From NCBI GenBank assembly GCA_026260175.1, contig JAKCWW010000811.1:34268-62345 (forward strand): a stretch of DNA of 28,078 nucleotides, given 5' to 3'. The first letter of the stretch is position 1; every line of letters begins with the position of its first letter. The DNA is from Reticulitermes lucifugus. Its lineage: Eukaryota > Arthropoda > Insecta > Blattodea > Rhinotermitidae. A program made the position numbers and the translations under genes. Positions 9,746 to 20,632 of this stretch are shown here, in pieces. Under the pieces are notes generated by a model. The model made no database searches. It was not told where the DNA came from and saw nothing but the letters and a program-made list of their open reading frames with translations.

Positions 9746-11079
9746 GCAAACTCCATGACATACTTTCTTGAAACACTGGTAGTTACTTAGGAGGCATAGA
9801 AATACTGTCTGCAGGGAATCCACAGTTCATCATAGTACTCATAAAATCCCGATATTGTATGCCACCTTCAGTTTAATAATTCACAGAATTATTTATAACT
9901 GTAAAGTTTACCAACTTATTGGATGTGACGCGGCAGTCGGTTCCTCCGAAACGTCCGATACATTTCTACCAGGCTAGACGGTTTCACGTCCCAGACAGAA
10001 ACCTTCAACTTCAATGTCACGAGAACCTCAGAACTCAACTGTATCCTTCCATTTCCAAAACAGTCTCTTCCACTGAGGTTTTCCACCAGTATGTTGCATG
10101 CATTTCGCCCAAGCACGCAGCAATTTTACCTTCTCCATTAATACATTTATTGTTCCTTCAAGGAAACCAAACACGATGTCCATATACATGTAGCACGTGT
10201 ATTGGTCGTGTGATACAAAACACACACACTACCTTCTTTACATTTTGCAGCTCTAAATTACTGTCTCTGATTTACGTACTTAAAACTACAGCAAGCACCA
10301 TCTTGCCCGTCCTGCATAACGCATCTTTCTTAAGAGCATGCTGGTACACGATATTGCGAGGCCTACAATTTTAAGATGGCACACGATAATCCTGGCCTCC
10401 TCAATTCCGATGTCGTTGCCTAAATTAAAAAAAAAATATCTTATCCGGTCTATCACAAAGAGTATTAACCTAATTTCGTTAATGACGCCTGGTACTACAG
10501 AGCAGTGCAAAAGCAGGGATTAGCATTATGAAGTGGGTGGTTCCGAAAGAAGAAGTCACAGCTTCTAATTTACAACAATCCCTAATTCAATCGCTGTATT
10601 ATGTTTATGTAACTGTGGTTTTCAATGTGTGTACGCACCACGAGATAGACATTTGCTGTGAATGGGGCTGTAACGGCATCCGAAACCAGACTTTTAGCTT
10701 CCTTAATGCAACTGCGGTTCGTCATTTTATCCACACTTTATATTCAGTGTCCAACAAGTTGTGTGTGTTTAGCTAAGTGACGGGAAATTTGGGTAGGCTT
10801 TCATAAGCGTTAACAGTAGCCGGGTTCTCCTAACCCCCGTTCAGTATGTTTCTGGAATGTAACTCCACTGGTTAGGAAAGGATGGCTGAAGAGCATTCAC
10901 ATGACAGATCCTTCGCCAGACAATGGAACGTCAGAGAAGGAATTAATTTTGCCGAGAATTAACTGCTAGATTAGCACAACGACAGACAGTTGTGGAAAGA
11001 CAGAAAACCCTACAGGGAAAAGACAACCTTAAATACCTACGTGTGAACAGGACAATATTAAAATGGATATTACAGTAGT
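9746..11079. other. Unassigned sequence
   Basis: I find no element or gene. Forward frames of 151 codons (9919-10374) and 82 codons (10528-10776) carry no motif I recognise and overlap equally open reverse frames, so I treat them as chance. There is a 6-bp inverted pair gaggcc / ggcctc at 10358 and 10394. Confidence 0.4.
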
Positions 11080-11316
11080 GTGGGGGTTGGAACCCCGGTG
11101 GAGGTAAGAGACTTTCTCTTCTCCACGCCCGTTCAGACCGGCCCTGGGGACCACCCAGCCTCCTGCGCAATGTATACCGGGACTCTTTTCCGAGGGTAAA
11201 GCTTGACGTTGACCACCCACGTCCATTTAGCGCCGAGGTTAACAATGAGTACAGCTATAACTCTACTCCCCCTCTGTGCCTGTGTGGCATGTTACGGGAA
11301 GCTCTTTACCTTTACC
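11080..11316 (+). mobile_element. SINE family A, copy 5, 5'-truncated
   Basis: Starts at a degenerate box B (gggggttggaaccccggtgg). It then carries cagaccggccctggggacca, cccagcctcctgcgcaatg, gagggtaaagctt, ttagcgccgaggttaac and ccccctctgtgcc. The 3' tail is ctttacctttacc. A deletion relative to other copies removes the gcggccgg block after gtaaag. Reverse frames here are shadows. Confidence 0.83.
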
Positions 11317-11796
11317 AGTACAGAAGGACGGTGGAAGGGGAATGGATTCAAGTAACTTTGGAAAGCGTTCTGTGAAAGGCTCTTGTGAAGATGATAATGA
11401 ACCTTCGTGTTCCACAAACTACAGGAAATTCGACCAGCTCAACGACTATAAGCTTCTGAACAGCTGTACTCCATGTAGGCTTACAGAAGTTCTTTAGCAG
11501 GTTTCTTCAGAAACGCGCTCAAATATCACCATGACTGGGTGAACGGAGAGACCGGCCTTCATCTGGGCGTATAAAGCACTGAATACATACAATATTTATA
11601 ACCATGCATAAGTTCCAATAAGCAAATGAAAGCATGTACCCGTTATATTATATAAAAATTACCGCCACGGACGTTACATATTTTTCGAATGTACATTACC
11701 ATATATTGTTTCAGGACCCTAGGTGGTACCAGCGTCAGTCCCACTGAAGTTCATGCGTCCACTACGTTCTTAATAATCACGTAGGAAACTCAGATT
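11317..11796. other. Unassigned sequence
   Basis: A 73-codon frame at 11276-11497 includes SCEDDNEPS. This loosely recalls a repeat-derived frame common in cockroach data (from memory), but I cannot support more than that. Confidence 0.3.
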
Positions 11797-12075
11797 TATG
11801 CTGCGCTACAAGCCGGAAGGTCGCGGGTTCGATTCCCGATGGCGTCATTGGATTTTTTCATTGACATAATCCTTCCGGCCACACTATGGCCCTGGGGTCG
11901 ACTCAGCCTCTAACAGAAATGATTACCAGGAATATTTCCTGGTGAGTAAAGGCGGCCGGTGGGTACAGCTGACAACCTTACCATCTTCATGTGCCGACTG
12001 TCTAGAAATCTGGAAGCCTCAACCTCCTGGAACCCTAAGAGCCTGTCCAGGTCTGTAACGGGATTGCTTTACCTT
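11797..12075 (+). mobile_element. SINE family C: tRNA-headed, related to family A in the middle
   Basis: Box B is ggttcgattcc at 11826-11836 after gctacaagccggaaggtcgc. The central part (ccggccacactatggccctg, cagcctctaac, aatgattaccagg, tttcctggtgagtaaag, gcggccgg) aligns in order with the family A central block, while the head and the segment after it differ. The 3' end is ctttacctt. The 5' limit is approximate and box A is weak. No target duplication found. Confidence 0.75.
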
Positions 12076-12079
12076 CTAT

Positions 12080-14276
12080 TGAGAGTTATGAGTTTGGAAT
12101 GACCTCCAATGACATGATACGCAGAATCAAATGTGGAAAGCACGTACACACACACACGTAGGTACACAAACAGCCAGTTTTTAATAATTGTTCTCATTAG
12201 CTTGCTCTTTTCCCCCCAAAGAAAGCAGAGTAGTCTAAAAATCAAATCAGAATTAACGCAGTCTAAAGCGTGGCGGCAGTTTGCAAAACAAACACATAAT
12301 GTTGCAGTACACGGCGTCTTGCTTTTAAAATGCTGAGGTAATTCAAGTGAATGCATGTCACTGTCATGATAACATAATGAACAAACCTATGACCCTGTGT
12401 TCCACCATTCCGAGCCGTAACATCATGATGTCACAGCGCAATATTGCACAGGACACGCACAGTGGTCTTCCACTAAACAACTGACGTATGTACTCATCAT
12501 GTCATTCCCAGGAACTCTTCCTATGGGTCGTGACATTGCAGCACACAGGAACGACCATTACACTGGGGCACAAATACCGCATACTCTCAACGGATGCATC
12601 GCTTTTGCGGGAAATGAATTCATCCCGATAACGTCATTTCATTTCCGCAAATTTTCTACAGAGATAAAGTTAACTCGGTAATACAATAAAATACTTGCCA
12701 AGGATTACAAACGTAGCAAGGTGCTTTTGCACTGTCTTCCCTCAAAAACTGCTCGTATTCAGAATACACCAGTCGCAGTTGTTTGTATTTCTTTACGTGC
12801 AGAAAAAATTGACAAGCGAGTACTACGTAATGGTTTTTATTAGCATCGCCGCATGACGAGACAGAATAGCAATGGCATAACGCAGTAAAGGTCGAATACG
12901 ACAAGTGGCATAGGCCTACTTAAATTTCTGGAACGCTCAGGTTGACACAACCAAGCAGCGATGTAGACCGAATATATTCAGTGCTACCTGGGCAATAATA
13001 CAACTGTAAACTTCCCCCCCCCCACCCGTCCACAAACAAAAACAGGTGTATATAAACGTAAGGCCATATGAACGCACACGATAACTCTCGAGAAAAACAA
13101 ACGTTCTGTTCTGCGCAGGAATCAGACTGAGAAGTTATATAACGGAATATTTTGAACGATACAAGTCAAGAATGTATAGCTATAATGCAAGCGTTTTAGT
13201 CTAATTTCAATGTTGAAGAGCTGTGCGTTTATGCGTCTTTCCTTGCTTTCATCTACAGGTGTGAAAGCTTTCACAAACTTTGGCATAAACGTTATGTCAC
13301 TGGAATCCAACCCGACCTCGTACTTTTTAACTTCCTACAATCGGTAATAACATGGCGAACGCAAGAACTTGTGTGGTGACAGGGAGTGAAGCGCCCCTGA
13401 ATATAGGATCCTGAAAGTTTGTAGCAGGAGAATAACAGATCTTCGAAAAATAAGCAAATTTCGTTACGGTGATATTTTTTGTAAAATATAAAATAACAGC
13501 ATGGTGGCCACGCAAAAATCGTAGTTCACCTTTCAGTACGACAGCGAGGAAGATAGAAATATGAAATTTTGTACCGAAATCAGTTATGAACATGGTTCAA
13601 ATTGTGTAGGAAATCCTGTTTTATAAATAGACAATTACAAACCTGGAACCGTACTAATCTTTGGCATTACAACCTAAGTATTAGACAAATTCAACGCACA
13701 TAGAGCTGTACTTAGTCTAAAACAACAACGGTAACAATACGAACAATTTATACGGTGCTTAAAATGCAAGCCAAAGAAATCCGACTTAACCATCTACGCA
13801 CACCAGCCGGCTAACGCAACAGCTAACTTGCATCGTATTATAGACATACATTACGTAACAAACATCAACGACAAAGGCTACATGCCCGTGAAATAGGTAT
13901 AATGAGAACATTCCAGGCTTCCGAGATATTACGCCATACAGACTGGTATAAAAGCAGGCAGCAAGCTTCCCTGAAACGTTCGTATCTACATACCAGTCCA
14001 CACGGTATCATTCCAAAAGACTTGAATATTCATCAGCACCGCTGTGAGAATCTAAAATCTGGCAGGTTTTATGCGTCCTGACAGCTCCGTATTTTAACCG
14101 CTGTCAGCATTACTACCTACACACGGCTGAAAAAGGGTATCCAGGCCTTGAACTCTTGTAAGCATCACTTCTGCCTCCACACGACCTCACATTGGGCAGC
14201 TATATCCATGCAGTGCACTTCATACACTAATCAGCTGCCGGAACAAGGCTACTTTCCCGTAATCTTGAACTGAACA
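12080..14276. other. Unassigned 2.2-kb stretch
   Basis: No gene, RNA or element recognised. It contains a short CA run at 12145-12156 and a 10-C run at 13014-13023. Several reverse frames of 60-95 codons (for example 12069-12356 and 13327-13593) have no recognisable motifs. If this is an intron, I cannot see its exons. Confidence 0.45.
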
Positions 14277-14521
14277 ATGACTCGCCTCGTGGGTTGGATG
14301 GTGTCAGCAGCCAATGCTTTCCATATGCCTCAAGAACCAAGCCAAAACCTACGTTCGTACATGACTCATGGTGGAGTGAGGACTTACTTCAAGTGTACAA
14401 TCACCAAATTCTGGGAGGGCTACGTAAACGCAGCTAAGGAACACGGCAAATTCAACAAACGAACTCCAAACTCCAAAGAGCAGAGTCCTAGACACGCTAA
14501 TAGTCGTCAGTCACGAACCCG

Positions 14522-14535
14522 CCCNCCCCCCCCCC
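14522..14535 (+). other. C homopolymer containing the only ambiguous base (N at 14525)
   Basis: ccc-N-cccccccccc interrupts an otherwise resolved sequence, so the run length is uncertain. It falls inside the 134-codon forward frame 14277-14681, which makes that frame unreliable. Confidence 0.95.
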
Positions 14536-14565
14536 TTTTCAGAGGATACGAAGGTTCGTTACTAA

Positions 14566-14715
14566 GACCACAAGACCCCGTCAATGCTAGCCAAATGACT
14601 CCAGTTCACACCCTCGGGTCCTACTTATTTAAGATCTGTTTCAATATTATCCTCTCACCTATAGTTAGGTTTTCCAAGTGATCTCCTCCGTGTTGCCAGA
14701 CCAAAACTTGAGTGA
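14566..14715 (+). repeat. Dispersed retroelement-type repeat (family R, copy 3)
   Basis: The part 14592-14618 (tagccaaatgactccagttc, acacc) aligns with 25-50. The part 14621-14700 (tcctacttatttaagatctg, tttcaatattatcctctcac, cttccaagtgatctc-like) matches the downstream half of the same repeat as I remember it. Its translation MTPVHTLGSYLFKICFNIIL is a characteristic string of this family. It is a fragment embedded in the 134-codon open frame starting at 14277, whose first half I do not recognise. Confidence 0.5.
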
Positions 14716-16174
14716 AATAAAGCGTCGAATAAATAGTGCAATGCAATTCATCTTGAAACTTCCCAGCAGCGAAATTTCTCTATAGTGCAACAGTGAAATC
14801 AGTCTCTTCAGAATATTCTAAACAATTTTGTCAGTACCTAAATATACCCCCAGTTCAAGTCGAGATGGAACAGCCAAAAATGTAAAAAAAAGTTCGGACT
14901 TTGAATAAGATTTAAATGTTAGAGACATTTTGGCAGTGTTGTCAGACGTCTTGGAATTACTAAGCATTCCAATCCAGACTGAAATTTCCTCTACTGCACT
15001 AAGTAGAAAACATTCAAAGATTTCATTACAAGAGGTCTTACTTAAGAACAACCAAGAGTTAATTACTTTAACGGATTAGCGCATTACGTGGTTCACACGG
15101 AGACAAATTAAAACTACAAGTGTCCTTTCATAACCGGGGTTGGACATTTAAATTTTAGGGCACCATTTATGTAAAAACGTGAATATGTTATGAACAAAAA
15201 AAGGTAACATTATGAAACACACGGCATTTTGTGACTGGGGGGGGGGCGACGAAGATTGTGCAGCATGTCTTGAAAATTCAGTTAAGTATCTTTGTCGCCT
15301 AAACGTATGAAGTACGTTTCTTGGTGTCTATTCATACGAGCGTTCTACACAAAGGACTCCCGGAAGTTAAGCGGTATGATACTGTAGGCCCGATATGGTG
15401 TCACCTGCATATTCAATAGCATGTACTAGCAACCAGCAGTATGCTTACCGACTTGCACGTTCTTCCAGGATAGTTCATGGCACAGTACATGCAGCAAACA
15501 AGGCACAGTGTAAGATTTGCAAGTACCCAGTCACACCAGGCACATATTATTCAAAGGCATTCTCTTCTATTTAACACAACGCAACGCAGACTTTCACGTA
15601 CTGCTGATGCAAGCGTTGTGGCGGCACAAATAAAGATTATTCATTCTTCTCATCCTTAACCTTTTAAAGCCTAATGGTATATAAATGTATCACGTGCTGT
15701 GACATAACATTCCGAAATTAAATGTCGGAAGAATTCTCCGAATTCATTCTGCTCCTACTTTCTTCGTCATTATAAATTTGATTTCTTACTGTCGTGGAGG
15801 GAAAAAAAACACGAACAAAATGCCATAGGAAATGGCACAACAGTCTACTGCAGTGTCTACGGTCAAAGCCTGCAAGCGAGCAGCAGAGCCACGCAATAAC
15901 TTCGATAAATTTATACCTATCATCATCACAAGCTACTTATCTTGTTTACGTGCTCTGTCGAAACTCCTTACTACATTCCTAGTGCATACCGTCTTACGAG
16001 CAGATTAGGTGTCTAATGGCCTGTTACTTTTCAACATCGCCAGCCATATTCACACAAAATCTCAGTTTATTTTTTTCTTTAATCCTGGCTTCCAATGTGA
16101 TCACAGTTCTTTCATGTTATGAGACAGAACGGATAAAGTTGTCCCTGTGTCTAAGCACCACACCATGAACTAGA
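14716..16174. other. Unassigned sequence
   Basis: No gene or element identified. It includes a 10-G run at 15237-15246. A 5S-rRNA-like ggaagttaagcgg at 15361-15373 is discussed among rejected items. Confidence 0.45.
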
Positions 16175-16182
16175 CACTAGAC

Positions 16183-16898
16183 CAGCGGTTCCCAACCTTT
16201 TCGCGCATGAGGCCCCCTTCTTAAAGAATTTCGCCGAACCCCGCGGACCCCCGCACGACAACAGTTGTATTAACTAGGGAAATGCACAGTGACAAGAAAC
16301 TACAGCAGAATCTCGATATATCGTGGTGAACGGAATCGAGTTTGCCTCGGATTACCGAAAAGCGCGGACTACAGGAATTGCGACAATTCTGAACATATGA
16401 TTACGTATAGAGTATCATATACACATTGTATTAATACGTACTATGTACATAACATTGTATTAGAATATCAATGTATATAACAGCACAAAAGTAGAATAAT
16501 AATAGAATACACCTTCCCTCTCATTTAAGACGCAAGAATGTACAAAAAAAAACGACTAAAGGATAATACATCGTAGCCTGAAAGACACCCATGCACACAG
16601 ACATACGCACTTCAACCGAATGTGTATCACATGCACAAACGACCTTGACTACATCGCATCGGCTCGGTCGAAAAGGAACGTCGAACAATCAGGACTCGGA
16701 GAATCGAGAGTGCACTATATATGAACTCAGCAACCGTCGTAAATGAATTCACATTCCATCAGTCACAACAATAGTAACAGGATAAAATAGGAAACCAGAT
16801 GACGGATGGAGAAGCAAGGCTCACTGCAAGAGTAAGTGAATTCAGGGAGCCCTTGGAATAACCCCACAGCTTCATGGTCAGCAGGTTGTTAATCACTG
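16183..16898. mobile_element. Decayed non-autonomous hAT-type element
   Basis: The left end cagcggttcccaacctttt is a classic hAT terminal repeat. The right end, read inward on the other strand, is cagtgattaacaacct and matches 12 of 16 positions. The flanks cactagac (16175-16182) and ccccagac (16899-16906) agree at 6 of 8 positions, fitting an old 8-bp target duplication. No transposase frame lies in the 716 bp between. Inside, 16302-16375 contains tacagcagaatctcgatata and a cggattaccgaaaagcgcgg block typical of pogo/Tigger-like ends, possibly a nested broken insertion. Confidence 0.55.
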
Positions 16899-16906
16899 CC
16901 CCAGAC

Positions 16907-17060
16907 GAAACTGCTCGGCTACTCTATTGGACAAACGGCCCCGGGTACCCACTGGCGAGGACGCTGCGTAAGACCCAGCGCAGGTCTGAATGTGAAGATA
17001 AAAAAAAAGCTGTTCCTAACGGGAATCGAACCTCGGTGGTCCCCGCAGCCATTAATTCAT
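16907..17060 (-). mobile_element. Possible decayed tRNA-headed SINE
   Basis: The minus strand carries a good box B (ggttcgattcc, complement of 17025-17035) after ccaccga. A diverged tract with cagacctgcgctgggtctta and gtgggtacccgggg loosely follows the SINE A central block. Box A and the tail are not recognisable. Confidence 0.4.
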
Positions 17061-18000
17061 TAATGACAAAGCAGTGAAAGCAATTCAAGTGTTATTCGTT
17101 TCGTCGACAGTTTTCTGTTTCTTTTACCAATGATTAGGTCACGCTTCACAATGTCCAGGCCAAGCAGCTTCAGAAAAATATCTCGGAGACAGCATTAAGA
17201 GCAGACTGAACTTACCTTGAAGTCTCAGCGGTAAGATTCTTTTGTTGTCTGCTGAATTTTAAAATCAGTATCGAAACTTTTATCTTTAACTACACAACTA
17301 CAAATGCCACAAACCTTAATCGGTGATATGATATCAATGATAAAGACAGGGCCCCATGGTTTAAATCTCAAAATAATGTTCATGCTCAAGGCTTACAAAA
17401 CGTTGACCGCCGGTGTTTAGCAGCCACACAAACTGTGGACTGAATACGTGCACTACAACACGCCTTCTGGTGACACCTGCACATAAGTGGACTATCGTAA
17501 CAATTTCAACAATAAAATATAAGGGCTATCAATACAAAATTTTAAATGAAAATTCTGTATTTTAAGGTTAATCAAATATAAGCACAATTAATCCATAAAA
17601 TGTAAAATCCGCGCTCAAAGCATAAATCAACTGATGTGACATAAATAACAAACGGAATACTCAAACCACGATAGGAAAACCTGAAAGTTCAGCACAATCA
17701 ACACTAGAGACATCCACTGGTCACCATCCTGAACCAGTCCTAGCTTCTCCCGCCCTCCCAAGCCTCTCTTCACCTCGGTCTATCAAATGGACGTTTTCTA
17801 TAAGGCTTCTCCGCCAAAATTCTGTATGCGTTCCGCCCAATCCCCCCCACCAATCCTACATACGGAAGTTTAAAACAGATCATAACAACACAAAAAACTC
17901 TATACGTCAAATTTACAAATCCTGTGGACTAGGACACCAACGTACAGACATGACGAGTACAATGAGCATATATGGGATAAGCAAAAAGTTCCTGTGCCCC
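17061..18000. other. Unassigned sequence
   Basis: AT-rich, without a recognisable element or gene. Confidence 0.45.
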
Positions 18001-18008
18001 TGTCAAAA

Positions 18009-18060
18009 GGGGCGCTGCGCTGTCCTGGAAGTGGGATAGATCCCACGTAAAATACTGTGG
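18009..18060 (+). repeat. Small dispersed repeat, copy 1 (gcgctgcgctgtcctgga)
   Basis: The 18-mer gcgctgcgctgtcctgga starting at 18012 occurs again starting at 22371. Both copies continue with a ggngggata/ggcgggaca-type sequence and, 20 to 30 bases on, an a-t-rich actgtgg / actacgg. Too short to assign. Confidence 0.55.
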
Positions 18061-18141
18061 TTGGCATATGTGTAGAGCCTGTCTACGAGTAGAAGCTTGT
18101 CTACAGGCCCGTGGGGGTCACTTCCAACATTTTGTCACTGT

Positions 18142-18425
18142 CTTTTTTGTGGTGAAGGGCCCCGCAGCAGATGCTACGGACGCACCGCAGCCTTAAGGCT
18201 TATTGTGCAACCCTGTGATGAAGATGATTGGGGTTTTTTCGTTTTTCCTAGTAATGGAGCATTGGTGGAATGAAATTGACAAGGGAAAACCGAAGTACTC
18301 GGGGGAAAAACCTGTCCGAGTACCACTTTGTCCACCACAAATCCCACACGGACGGACCCAGGATCAAACCCGGGCCTCCGGGGTGAAAGGCCGGAGACTA
18401 ACCGCCTGAGCCATGGCACGGCCAT
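18142..18425 (-). mobile_element. SINE family D, copy 2: complete with target duplication
   Basis: Reverse-strand copy of the element at 450-719. Box A is tggctcaggcgg (complement of 18402-18413) and box B is gggtttgatcc (complement of 18361-18371). The gtggacaaagtggtactcgg, acttcggttttcccttgtca and cggtgcgtccgtagc blocks are all present. The tail is ccacaaaaaaga. Flanks ttttgtcactgt (18130-18141) and ttttgtcaccgt (18426-18437) form a 12-bp duplication with one difference. Relative to copy 1 it has an extra ttttcccccga-type insertion. Reading frames here (18174-18446 minus) are shadows carrying GFVVDKVVLGQV. Confidence 0.87.
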
Positions 18426-18437
18426 TTTTGTCACCGT

Positions 18438-18884
18438 TACCTCCACTCTAACACATATCCTTCTTCTGACAAGTGCACATGGGCTTTTCGCTAACCCTGT
18501 TTAAGTGTAAAAGACAGTTTGCCATGAACTGGTTTCCAAACCTGTGGGTTCAAGAAGCCATGACCGTCAGTACCCACACAACCTGGAGAAGGTGACTGGA
18601 AAGTCGATCTGAAACCCCACATACGGCAAGAACTTCTCGCCCTTCTGAATCACTACACATGCGACATAAGTAGGGATTCTCTAGTCTCCCAGCATGAATC
18701 ACCGTTCACAACGCATACACAATGTCCGGATAATCGAAGGACAGACATTCTGATCCTACTACAGTTTTTTCTTTGTGGCCAATGCCGCCTCTTTTCAGGT
18801 TTCTAGATCACACACAGACACGCACACCCAGCACGACTCCTCTGAACGAGTGATCAGCTCGTCGCACAGGCCGCTACCTACACA
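18438..18884. other. Unassigned sequence
   Basis: Nothing recognisable apart from an ac-rich tract around 18811-18830 (cacacagacacgcacaccca). Confidence 0.4.
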
Positions 18885-19213
18885 ACACACAACAAACACA
18901 AAATATGAACATCCATGCCCTCAGCGGGATTATAACCCGCGATCCCAGCAATCTAGCGGCTGCAGACGTACGCCTTAGACCACGGGTCTCCAACCCGCGG
19001 CCCGCCAGCTTGTATTATGCGGCCGGCGGCCACATTTCTAAATTATGTATGTACCATAAAAATTACACAATGATTCAGGAGGTTAGGTATACCACTTATT
19101 GCTATTTGTCCACGTGCGGCCCGCAAACCAGCACGCAATAACCGGTGTGGCCCTTTGCCATAAAACTGTTGGAGACCCATGCCTTAGACCTCAAAGAAAC
19201 GGTGATCGGCCCT
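18885..19213 (-). mobile_element. SINE family B, copy 2, interrupted by a hAT-type element
   Basis: The SINE occupies about 18885-18980 and, after the inserted element, 19182-19213. On the minus strand it reads ggccgatcaccgtttctttg, aggtctaaggcgtacg, ctgcagccgc, tgctgggatcgcgggttata and atcccgctgagggcatggat, matching 7609-7700. Box B is damaged (ggttataatcc). Removing the insertion and one duplication restores the spacing seen in copy 1. Confidence 0.78.
18981..19181. mobile_element. 201-bp hAT-type miniature element (MITE) with perfect target duplication
   Basis: The terminal repeats cacgggtctccaac (left) and catgggtctccaac (complement of the right end) differ at one of 14 positions. The 8-bp ccttagac stands on both sides (18973-18980 and 19182-19189) without mismatch. 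Subterminal gcggcccgc occurs near both ends (18997-19005 and 19117-19125). Size, terminal repeat and 8-bp duplication fit a non-autonomous hAT element. It encodes nothing and would depend on a transposase elsewhere. Perfect duplication implies a recent insertion. Confidence 0.9.
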
Positions 19214-19738
19214 ATTAAAACCTAGTAACTTCATTTCGTGATGTAAAACCTACCCACAAATGCTTATAATTCGGACCAGAACCAGTGTCAGCTATTACTG
19301 TAGTCTAGTAACGCTCACGCAGAAACCTTGTGTATATCGAAACAAAATTCTCAGGTCACTAGAATATAGGCGAATGTTACTACAAAATGGCCCCCAATAA
19401 ACACAAAATATTGAACGCGGAATGAAACTGAAAGACAAGAATTAAACTGTTATTGGTCAGCATGAATGTTGATGTCCTGTTCCTGTAAGTTCATTCTATT
19501 CAGTACTGTACTTCCTGGCATTTATCTGCAAAGGGACATTCATGCCAGAAATAGGAAACACTGAAACTCGAGCATAACACTTGCATAATGTTTTTTAATG
19601 GCAAACTTAAAAAATATTGCACGGTGTCAGTTCGTTCTGGTCTATTTCTAAAAACGGAGAGAGTTAAATTTCTCGAAGAAAATCTAAAAATCACGAGGAT
19701 GAAACAGCAAAAAGACAATACGCGTTAAGTTTGGGGAA
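19214..19738. other. Unassigned sequence
   Basis: A 72-codon minus frame (19500-19718) has no recognisable motif. No element found. Confidence 0.4.
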
Positions 19739-19740
19739 TT

Positions 19741-19804
19741 ACGTAACGAAGAACTGAAAATGAACCCCCTAGTGGGGGACACTTGCAATTTCATTTCGTT
19801 ACGT
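19741..19804. repeat. Compact nested inverted repeat
   Basis: Outer arms acgtaacgaa (19741-19750) and ttcgttacgt (19795-19804) are perfectly complementary. Next inward, gaaaatga (19755-19762) and tcattt (19791-19796) pair partially. At the centre ccccc-tagt-ggggg (19765-19778) forms a perfect 5-bp stem. The asymmetric spacing suggests a decayed miniature element or a structured element end. Confidence 0.65.
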
Positions 19805-20632
19805 CAATCAATGTTGGATGTGATCAAAAGCAGGCCGATAATGTAACGTCACACGCTTGAAAACCAATTACTTCGGTACAAAGCAGGTGTTGGCGAACTA
19901 TGGTCCGCGAAAAGTGCAACCGTGCCAGCAGCGACATTCACACACCATCCGTACACAATACTCCCCCTTACTGATTTGTCATCTCTCAACAGTCGTCACG
20001 CAAAATATACGATAAGATAAAAGACGGTTTTAGCGGAAACTCAAGGTATACGATCCGTAATGCTCGCATTTACTGCTTACAATTAATACGTCCGGCAAAC
20101 ACCACTTCAAATTCGGTTTAACACAATACCCTGAGAACATCAGATTTCCAGATCTCCAATGCAAGTCAATCAAAATGCAATTCTTATACATATATTTTAG
20201 CATATTCATAACCAGTGACTTTTATGCCACGGTATGCAAAGGTACGGTGTACCAGCACCTTTATTGATGGTGACGCATTACATGAATATTACACACTCAG
20301 AACTCGGGGGGGGGGGACAGATCTTCGTGGTTTTTATTCCAGCAGTACTGTCATAATATGAAACAACAATTATCAACAAATATTTTTCTTTTACTTTTAA
20401 ACAAAAATGCAGAGGACATTTTCAAATTTACCTGCTGTCGAGGAGTAAGTACCGGCAACTTTTTCCTTAAAATAAAACCACTGTTTTTAACACACGTTAG
20501 GTTAATGTGAAAAACTGACACACTTAAGACAATACATTAAATTGATACAGTCGACACAACTGTGCAACCTATTATAAAAAGCAATACTTGCTTTATAAAC
20601 GCTACTTGTTACAGCCCCAAACGGTCATGATT
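19805..20632. other. Unassigned sequence
   Basis: No gene or element recognised. It contains an 11-G run at 20306-20316. Confidence 0.4.

Noticed and set aside
9297..9776. 159-codon reverse open frame
   Set aside because: Runs through a SINE A 3' fragment and unrelated sequence. No conserved motif.
9919..10374. 151-codon forward open frame
   Set aside because: Open on both strands, with no motif and no flanking coding signal. Treated as chance.
11342..11420. Frame with SCEDDNEPS resembling a cockroach repeat-derived peptide
   Set aside because: Similarity is from memory, short and broken. Not enough to call a feature.
14277..14681. 134-codon forward open frame
   Set aside because: Contains an N in a C run, and its second half is a known-type dispersed repeat.
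15355..15410. 5S rRNA-like string ggaagttaagcgg followed by taggcccg and ggtgtcacc
   Set aside because: The order recalls 5S rRNA internal promoter parts, but the spacing is too long and no other part of 5S rRNA is present. Chance or a very old 5S-derived repeat cannot be told apart.
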